This document shows positions 59,268-64,000 of a DNA stretch of 64,000 nt, piece by piece. The translations under genes and the position numbers were made by a program. The stretch is taken from the NCBI GenBank assembly GCA_021816845.1, contig JAKAWT010000001.1:186001-250000 (forward strand). The letters run 5' to 3'. Under the pieces are notes generated by a model. The model searched no databases and had not been told where the DNA came from. It saw only the letters and a program-made list of their open reading frames with translations. Position 1 is the stretch's first letter. Every line of letters starts with the position of its first letter. This stretch comes from a bacterium (lineage in GTDB: Bacteria; Patescibacteria; Dojkabacteria; JAKAPS01; JAJZLI01).

Positions 59268-60866
59268 TTATACTTTCTCTACTTTATAATCGATGACTAC
59301 ATCCTTCTCTTGTACACCATCAAATGTAGGATTGAGAATTATACCACATTCTCTTCCTGAAATCACTTCGCTGACATCATCTTTAAGATGTTTCACTGAT
59401 CTTATTTTACCTTCATATATTTCTTCATCACCTCTAAAAATTTTACATTTGTTATTTTTTATTATTCTACCTTCAAAAACAAGGCCTCCTAACACTACAG
59501 ATTTATCTGATAATACAAATATCTTAGAAATCTCCATCTTCCCCATCTCTACATCTACATATTCAGGAGGTATGAGTGACTCCGCTGCATCTCTAACATC
59601 TTGTATGAGTTCATATATTACAGAATATTCCATAAAAAGTAATCTCGAATCTTGGAGGATTTTCTTAATTCTAGATGATACCCCAACTTTAAAAGAGAGA
59701 ATTATTGAGTGAGTAGATTTAGCTATAGTGCAATCTTCTTCCGTAATATCACCAACTTCAGCTTTTATGATTTTTATATCTATATTATTAAGCTTTATCT
59801 TCTCTAAAGCAGAGGTAATTGCTTCTAATGAACCTTCAGTATCAACTTTCAAAATTATAGACAATTGTTTTTTTTGATTATTATCACCAAAAAAATCTTC
59901 AAATCCTTCATTATCGACAATCAACGATTCATTCTTTGAATCTTTATCATTCCCATGTAATTTATTACCGTGTAATACATTACCGTGTAATTCATCTATT
60001 TTAAAATCCATTTTTTTATCTTGAAAAAATATTCTGTCCCCAATAGACAAGTTTTTATTTTGCCCTACAATATATACTGGCATAGAAGCCCCTGCTTCTT
60101 TCATAAAAATACCTTTATCATTTTTTATTGATCTTACTCTACCCAAGGATTCCCCATTTGAGGAATAAATGTAATCAGATATCTTTAACACTCCATTCTC
60201 AATAATTGCAAGGCTCATATTCCCTATATTCCTGTCCTTAAATGATTCTAAAATAGTCAAGGAAGGCCTCAAAGTAGTTTCATCACGTACATTAAAAGAA
60301 ATGTCATACTCAAGTAATATTAAATCTAGTAAATCATCTATCCCTTGTTTAGTTTTTGAAGAGACTGATATATATGTAGTATCTCCACCATAACCCTCAA
60401 GAAGAATTCCTTCTCTACCTAGTTCTGCTTTAATCTTTTCAATGTTTGAATTGGGAAGATCAGCTTTTGTAAAAACTACTATAGTCTTTAGTTTTTGGGA
60501 TTTTATAATATTAATAACCTCTTTTGTTTGAGGTTTTACTCCATCATCCAATGCGATAATAAGCAATACTATATCTGTCATTAAAACTCCTCTCTCCCTC
60601 ATGCTAGTAAAGAGTTCATGTCCCGGAGTATCTATAAAGGTTATATGTCTATCTTTATATAAAATATCAAATGCAGAAATATGTTGAGTTATACCTCCAG
60701 ATTCATTCTCCACTACAAAGCTCCCTCTTATTGCATCTAGTAAAGATGTTTTTCCATGGTCAACATGACCCATAATCGTAACAACTGGAGGTCTACTATT
60801 AACCACTTGCTCACTTTCAGATTTTTTTGGGTCTATACCCTTTATATCTTTTTTCATATTTACCAT
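59268..60866 (-). CDS. infB: Translation initiation factor IF-2, short form
   Basis: GTPase that places initiator tRNA on the ribosome. About 532 residues, lacking the long N-terminal region of E. coli IF2. G1 is IMGHVDHGKTSL near 33, G3 DTPGHELF, G4 TKADLP, then domain II, domain III and the C-terminal domain (RECGIILNPTFDGVQEKDVV). Between domains II and III are three LHGN repeats coded by a 15-bp tandem repeat. A GTG at 60884 opens a longer frame, but TATACT lies inside it, so the ATG at 60866 is chosen. A second ATG, three codons later, is also possible. Confidence 0.95.
   Translation of the reverse strand: MVNMKKDIKGIDPKKSESEQVVNSRPPVVTIMGHVDHGKTSLLDAIRGSFVVENESGGITQHISAFDILYKDRHITFIDTPGHELFTSMRERGVLMTDIVLLIIALDDGVKPQTKEVINIIKSQKLKTIVVFTKADLPNSNIEKIKAELGREGILLEGYGGDTTYISVSSKTKQGIDDLLDLILLEYDISFNVRDETTLRPSLTILESFKDRNIGNMSLAIIENGVLKISDYIYSSNGESLGRVRSIKNDKGIFMKEAGASMPVYIVGQNKNLSIGDRIFFQDKKMDFKIDELHGNVLHGNKLHGNDKDSKNESLIVDNEGFEDFFGDNNQKKQLSIILKVDTEGSLEAITSALEKIKLNNIDIKIIKAEVGDITEEDCTIAKSTHSIILSFKVGVSSRIKKILQDSRLLFMEYSVIYELIQDVRDAAESLIPPEYVDVEMGKMEISKIFVLSDKSVVLGGLVFEGRIIKNNKCKIFRGDEEIYEGKIRSVKHLKDDVSEVISGRECGIILNPTFDGVQEKDVVIDYKVEKV
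59950..59994 (-). repeat. 15-bp tandem repeat, three copies, inside infB
   Basis: On the plus strand the units begin at 59950, 59965 and 59980 and share TGTAAT; the last two differ at one base. They encode three LHGN-x repeats in frame in the linker between domains II and III of IF-2. Confidence 0.85.
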
Positions 60867-60874
60867 CAAGATGA

Positions 60875-60902
60875 AGTATATCACTTAATAGTACCTAAAC
60901 AA
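60875..60902 (-). promoter_or_regulatory. Promoter of infB
   Basis: TTGTTT (60897-60902), 16 bp, TATACT (60875-60880), then 8 nt to the ATG at 60866. infB thus has its own leaderless-type promoter downstream of nusA. Confidence 0.7.
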
Positions 60903-60918
60903 AGCCTTTAAAGGATCC

Positions 60919-60980
60919 AGATTCGAAAATCTAAATCCAAGAATCTGAACCCAAAGGGTCTGAACTCAAAAGTCTAATGA
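60919..60980. repeat. Degenerate 14-15-bp tandem repeat between nusA and infB
   Basis: About four units with the plus-strand consensus CAAARRTCTGAAYY: CGAAAATCTAAATC, CAAGAATCTGAACC, CAAAGGGTCTGAACT, CAAAAGTCTAATGA. Inside are small inverted pairs (AGATT/AATCT around CGAA; ACCC/GGGT around AAA). Reverse-complement words (GGATTTAG) also occur in the tuf leader. Confidence 0.6.
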
Positions 60981-60992
60981 ATGTTTTTATTA

Positions 60993-62177
60993 TTAAGTTT
61001 TTTTGGATTTTAGCTTTTTAGAGCTGGGCTTGGACTTTGAATCCTTAGAAGCCTTTTTTAAAGAAGAAGATTTAGAGGCTACACTCTTAGGGTTAAGATC
61101 TTTAGTTTTACTTTTAGATACAGTTTTAGTTTTTTTTACAACTTTAGATTTTGTTGTAACTTTTGCTGTTTTTTTGACCACTTTCTTTTTTGTCACTTTT
61201 TCATCTTTAACCTCATCATCAGTATCATCTTTAAAAAGTTCATCTGCAACTATATCTATGCTCCAACCTGTAAGTTTTGCTGCAAGCCTAACATTTTGTC
61301 CTTCTTTTCCTATAGCTAGAGATAATTGTTCCTGTGGAACTATAACCTTTGCAGATCTATTGACTTCATCCATAGATATGGTAATAGGTTTAGCTGGAGA
61401 CAGAGAATTCTTTATGAATTTTTGTATGTCAGGATCCCATTGTATAACATCAATCTTTTCATTTCCAAGTTCATTTGTCATTGCTATAATCCTCATACCC
61501 CTTTGCCCAACACATGCACCTATAGGATCAATACCGGTTGTATCGGAAAAAACTGCCACCTTAGTCCTATAGCCAGCCTCTCTGGATATCGCTTTTATCT
61601 CAACAGTTCCACTTGCTATCTCTGGTACCTCATTCTCAAATAAAGATCTTACCATTAGATCAGAAGACCTTGATACAATGAGCTTCCTACCCCCTGTTGG
61701 AGAATCTTGAATTTCTTTCAAATATACCTTCACCCTATTCCCAGGTTTCAATATTTCTCCAAAAATTTGTTCTTGAGGAGGTAGTACAGCAGAGAGTTTA
61801 CCTACTTCTACTATAACATTCTGTCCATCAAATCTTTGTACAGTTGCCATCTCAATAGTCCCTATCCTATCTTCTATTTGATTCATCATAGAGTCTTTTT
61901 CTGCCTCAGAGACCTTTTGTAATATAACTTGTTTAGCCGTTTGTGAGGCTATCCTACCAAAGTCTTGGGGGGTGTTATCTTTACCGTTAACAACTATAGA
62001 AAATTTTCCATCCTCATTTATCTGAGCTTTTATTTCATCATCTTCACTATATTCATAATCTCTTTTATATGCTGCTACTATAGCTTCCTCAACAGCCATA
62101 AGAACCTCAGAGGAATCAATTCCTCGCTCTGAAGCTATCTGATGAACAGCAAGTAAAAAATCTGATTGAGTAGCCAT
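60993..62177 (-). CDS. nusA: Transcription factor NusA with Lys-rich tail
   Basis: 394 residues. The N-terminal RNA-polymerase-binding domain (MAVEEAIVAAYKRDYEYSED region), an S1 domain (VEVGKLSAVLPPQEQIFGEI), KH1 (SREAGYRTKVAVFSDTTGID; CVGQRGMRIIAMTNELGNEK) and KH2 (VPQEQLSLAIGKEGQNVRLA) are present. The last ~75 residues are a Lys/Ser/Thr-rich low-complexity tail (KKKVVKKTAKVTTKSK), not the acidic AR repeats of E. coli. NusA governs pausing, termination and antitermination. It precedes infB, the usual order. Confidence 0.95.
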   Translation of the reverse strand: MATQSDFLLAVHQIASERGIDSSEVLMAVEEAIVAAYKRDYEYSEDDEIKAQINEDGKFSIVVNGKDNTPQDFGRIASQTAKQVILQKVSEAEKDSMMNQIEDRIGTIEMATVQRFDGQNVIVEVGKLSAVLPPQEQIFGEILKPGNRVKVYLKEIQDSPTGGRKLIVSRSSDLMVRSLFENEVPEIASGTVEIKAISREAGYRTKVAVFSDTTGIDPIGACVGQRGMRIIAMTNELGNEKIDVIQWDPDIQKFIKNSLSPAKPITISMDEVNRSAKVIVPQEQLSLAIGKEGQNVRLAAKLTGWSIDIVADELFKDDTDDEVKDEKVTKKKVVKKTAKVTTKSKVVKKTKTVSKSKTKDLNPKSVASKSSSLKKASKDSKSKPSSKKLKSKKT

Positions 62178-62223
62178 ATGTAAATTTAATTAAAATAATT
62201 ATCAACAATAAAGTACATTGGTA

Positions 62224-62252
62224 AGTATATCATATTAAAAGCTTAATTAGAA
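62224..62252 (-). promoter_or_regulatory. Promoter of nusA
   Basis: TTCTAA (62247-62252), 17 bp, TATACT (62224-62229) with TGa before it. Transcription would start near 62217, giving a leader of about 40 nt, longer than most here. Confidence 0.55.
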
Positions 62253-62345
62253 CGTATAGAATACTTAAAGGGTCTTAAAAATATACCCATAGGAAATGGT
62301 TTATTTTAACACGGTTCATAAGGATATGCCCTTAATGTTTTTTTC

Positions 62346-62354
62346 TGGTATAAT
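62346..62354 (+). promoter_or_regulatory. Extended -10 promoter of VIT1-like gene
   Basis: TGgTATAAT; the consensus hexamer (62349-62354) ends 10 nt before the ATG at 62365. It lies inside the longer frame opened at 62296, which argues for the later start. Confidence 0.7.
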
Positions 62355-62364
62355 TTTAAAATAC

Positions 62365-63006
62365 ATGAAAAATCATTTTCTAGATCAGGCAAAACAGATA
62401 ATTTTTGGTATGCAGGATGGATTAGTATCAACTATAGTTCTGTCAACAACTGTAGCAGGTATAACACACAACAACTATTATATAATAATAGCAGCAGTAG
62501 CCGAAGGTCTTGGAGGCGGTATTTCCATGGCAACAGGAGTGTATCTAGGCTCTAAATCTCAAAAGGAAATATTGGAAGCTAAAATTAAGGGAGATGAAGA
62601 TATGAGAGATGAAGCCATAAACAAATTAGAGAATGATGGAATAGATAAGAACGACGCAGGAGAAATTATTAAACTACTTTATAAATATCCTGTATCAAAA
62701 GCTAAACTTATTCCTAATATAGTACTAGGTCAAGATATAGATTCTACACTAAATCCATATATGGAATCATTCTTCATGGGAGGATCTTTTATACTAGGTT
62801 CAATTGTACCAATAATTGCATATTTCTTTCTAAAAGGTATTGATGCTGTTATACTATCTGTAATATTAACTGCCTTAACTTTATTTTTTGTTGGTGTAAT
62901 GAAAGGTAATTTTGCAAATCTTTCAAAGGTAAAAAGTGGGTTAGAAATAATGATAATAGGCATGTTAGCAGGCTTACTTGGATATATACTTGGTATAGTA
63001 TTATGA
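62365..63006 (+). CDS. VIT1/CCC1-family iron/manganese transporter
   Basis: About 213 residues and five membrane helices. Helix 1 has GMQDGLVSTIVLSTTVAGI (family GxxDGLVS), helix 2 AEGLGGGISMATGVYLGSKS, then a cytoplasmic metal-binding-like charged loop (EAKIKGDEDMRDEAINKLEN), then three more helices starting FFMGGSFILGSIVPIIAYF. The family moves Fe2+ or Mn2+ out of the cytosol. The stop overlaps the lon start by 4 bp (ATGA), so the two are co-translated. An earlier start at 62296 would add 23 residues but contains the promoter. Confidence 0.85.
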   Translation: MKNHFLDQAKQIIFGMQDGLVSTIVLSTTVAGITHNNYYIIIAAVAEGLGGGISMATGVYLGSKSQKEILEAKIKGDEDMRDEAINKLENDGIDKNDAGEIIKLLYKYPVSKAKLIPNIVLGQDIDSTLNPYMESFFMGGSFILGSIVPIIAYFFLKGIDAVILSVILTALTLFFVGVMKGNFANLSKVKSGLEIMIIGMLAGLLGYILGIVL

Positions 63007-64000
63007 ACGAAGAATTATCAAAATTAAAGAATAAAGTAGATATAACAGAAATGCCAGTTGACCTAAAGGAGAAAGTCGATGGTATGATTGAAAGGCTTGA
63101 AAGAATGGCCCAACATGGAAATTACTCCTCAGAATATGAAATTGTTTCAAAATATATAAATGTAATAACAGAATACCCTTGGAATAAACAAACAACAGAC
63201 AATCTTGATATTAAAAATGCAAAAGAAGTTCTGGATAAAGAACATTATGGAATTGATGATGTAAAAGAGAGAATTCTGGAATATATTGCTGCCATGAATA
63301 TGAACAATACTCAACAAGCACCAATTTTATGTTTTGTTGGATTACAGGGTATAGGTAAAACAACTATGGGGAAATCTATAGCTGATGCCTTAGGAAGAAA
63401 ATTTATACGAATATCTCTTGGAGGTATGGGATCATCTTTAGAGATAAGAGGACAATCTAAAGCTACACCTGACGCTGAGGAAGGATATATAATAAAAGCA
63501 TTAATAAGATTACAAACCAATAATCCCGTCATACTCCTTGATGAAATTGATAAAATATCAGATGAGAAAAGTGTACGCTCATCAATAATGGCAACATTAT
63601 TAGAGCTTTTAGATCCAGAACAAAATTCTACATTTTTTGATCATTACATGGATTATCCCGTTAATCTGTCAAAAGTTATGTTTATTTTAACTGCAAACAA
63701 TCTAGGAAGTATTTCTTCTGCATTGCTTGATAGATTAGAAATTATCCGTTTTCCATCCTACACTGATGAAGAAAAGTTAATTATTGCAAAAGAATATATT
63801 ATGCCTAAAGTATACAAAACGATAGGTGTAACAAAAGATCAACTTGAAATAGAAGATGAGGTATGGGCTAATATAATAAGACCACTAGGATATGAAGCTG
63901 GTATAAGAGAACTCGAGAGAACTCTTATGGGTATAGCAAGGAAAGCTGCAAAACAAATACTTATGGATAACAAAACCAAAGTTACGATTACAAATGATAA
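63003..64000 (+). CDS. lon: Lon-type AAA+ protease lacking the N domain (partial, runs off the end)
   Basis: The frame is open to the window edge; the first 332 codons are seen. After ~35 residues it enters the helical region before the motor (IERLERMAQHGNYSSEYEIV, then ITEYPWNK), so the ~300-residue substrate-binding N domain of Lon is missing. The AAA+ part has Walker A GLQGIGKTTMGKS near 113, Walker B VILLDEIDKI, a sensor region ILTANN and the Lon ELERTLMGIARKAA end. The pore loop, normally RGHRRTYIGAMPG, reads RGQSKATPDAEEG, without the aromatic residue. The protease domain would lie beyond 64000. It is coupled by ATGA to the VIT1-like transporter. Confidence 0.88.
   Translation, partial: MNEELSKLKNKVDITEMPVDLKEKVDGMIERLERMAQHGNYSSEYEIVSKYINVITEYPWNKQTTDNLDIKNAKEVLDKEHYGIDDVKERILEYIAAMNMNNTQQAPILCFVGLQGIGKTTMGKSIADALGRKFIRISLGGMGSSLEIRGQSKATPDAEEGYIIKALIRLQTNNPVILLDEIDKISDEKSVRSSIMATLLELLDPEQNSTFFDHYMDYPVNLSKVMFILTANNLGSISSALLDRLEIIRFPSYTDEEKLIIAKEYIMPKVYKTIGVTKDQLEIEDEVWANIIRPLGYEAGIRELERTLMGIARKAAKQILMDNKTKVTITND

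Noticed and set aside
59950..60980. CRISPR array
   Set aside because: The repeats at 59950-59994 and 60919-60980 have no spacers and are 14-15 bp long; the first is coding.
1..64000. UGA read as glycine or tryptophan
   Set aside because: TGA closes several clear genes (for example the second sigma gene and the VIT1-like gene), and family alignments need no in-frame TGA.

Overview
The window looks like part of the chromosome of a Candidate Phyla Radiation (Patescibacteria) bacterium. The signs are strong AT richness, dense packing, many small membrane proteins of no known family, and an S10-spc ribosomal cluster in which S5 (rpsE) is followed directly by L15 (rplO) with no L30 (rpmD) gene. 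TGA is a normal stop codon here, which argues against the UGA-recoding Gracilibacteria and Absconditabacteria. I cannot place the lineage more finely without a tree. No rRNA, CRISPR array, insertion sequence, phage or origin was seen.

Layout. 1-3.1 kb: three tandem sigma-70 genes, one housekeeping type with region 1.1 and two short paralogues. 3.2-7.2 kb: a cluster of a 7TM protein, an ATP-grasp/retropepsin fusion and two coupled RimK-like amidoligases. 7.3-14.6 kb: metG, tatD, a RodZ-like gene, an FtsA/PilM-like gene and a large membrane-anchored surface protein. 14.7-21 kb, minus strand: an RRM protein, a coupled operon of E1-like (ThiF) protein, PaaK-like adenylate-forming enzyme and 7TM histidine kinase, and an anchored cyclophilin. 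21-23 kb: ftsK. 23.2-39 kb: map, adk, then two degenerate histidine-kinase-like genes on the opposite strand, then secY and the ribosomal genes back to rpsJ and tuf. 39-47 kb: metalloprotease, PAP2 phosphatase, four tRNAs (three Ser, one Arg), a P-type ATPase, a PLD enzyme and unknown membrane proteins. 47-55 kb: a DUF218 pseudogene, a PQQ-type propeller, a Gre-like protein, a cysteine-free peroxiredoxin relative, an XRE/S24 regulator, a flavin reductase, RNase J, an ECF sigma operon and an APC permease. 55-64 kb: rpsO-pnp, a DHH protein, infB, nusA, a VIT1-like transporter and a lon gene running off the end.

A theme of the whole window is initiation. Most genes that start a transcription unit have a good -10 hexamer (often TGn-extended, several with a -35 at 16-18 bp) ending only about 6-10 nt before the ATG, and no Shine-Dalgarno sequence. 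This implies leaderless or nearly leaderless mRNAs. It also corrects several start codons to points inside longer open frames. tuf (about 60 nt leader with a hairpin) and nusA (about 40 nt) are exceptions. A strong intrinsic terminator lies between rpsJ and rplC.

The best candidates for undescribed biology are the amidoligase/retropepsin/7TM cluster, the E1-AMP ligase-sensor kinase operon, the sigma paralogue whose -10-reading residues are changed, and the pair of decayed sensor-kinase-like proteins inserted between secY and adk.
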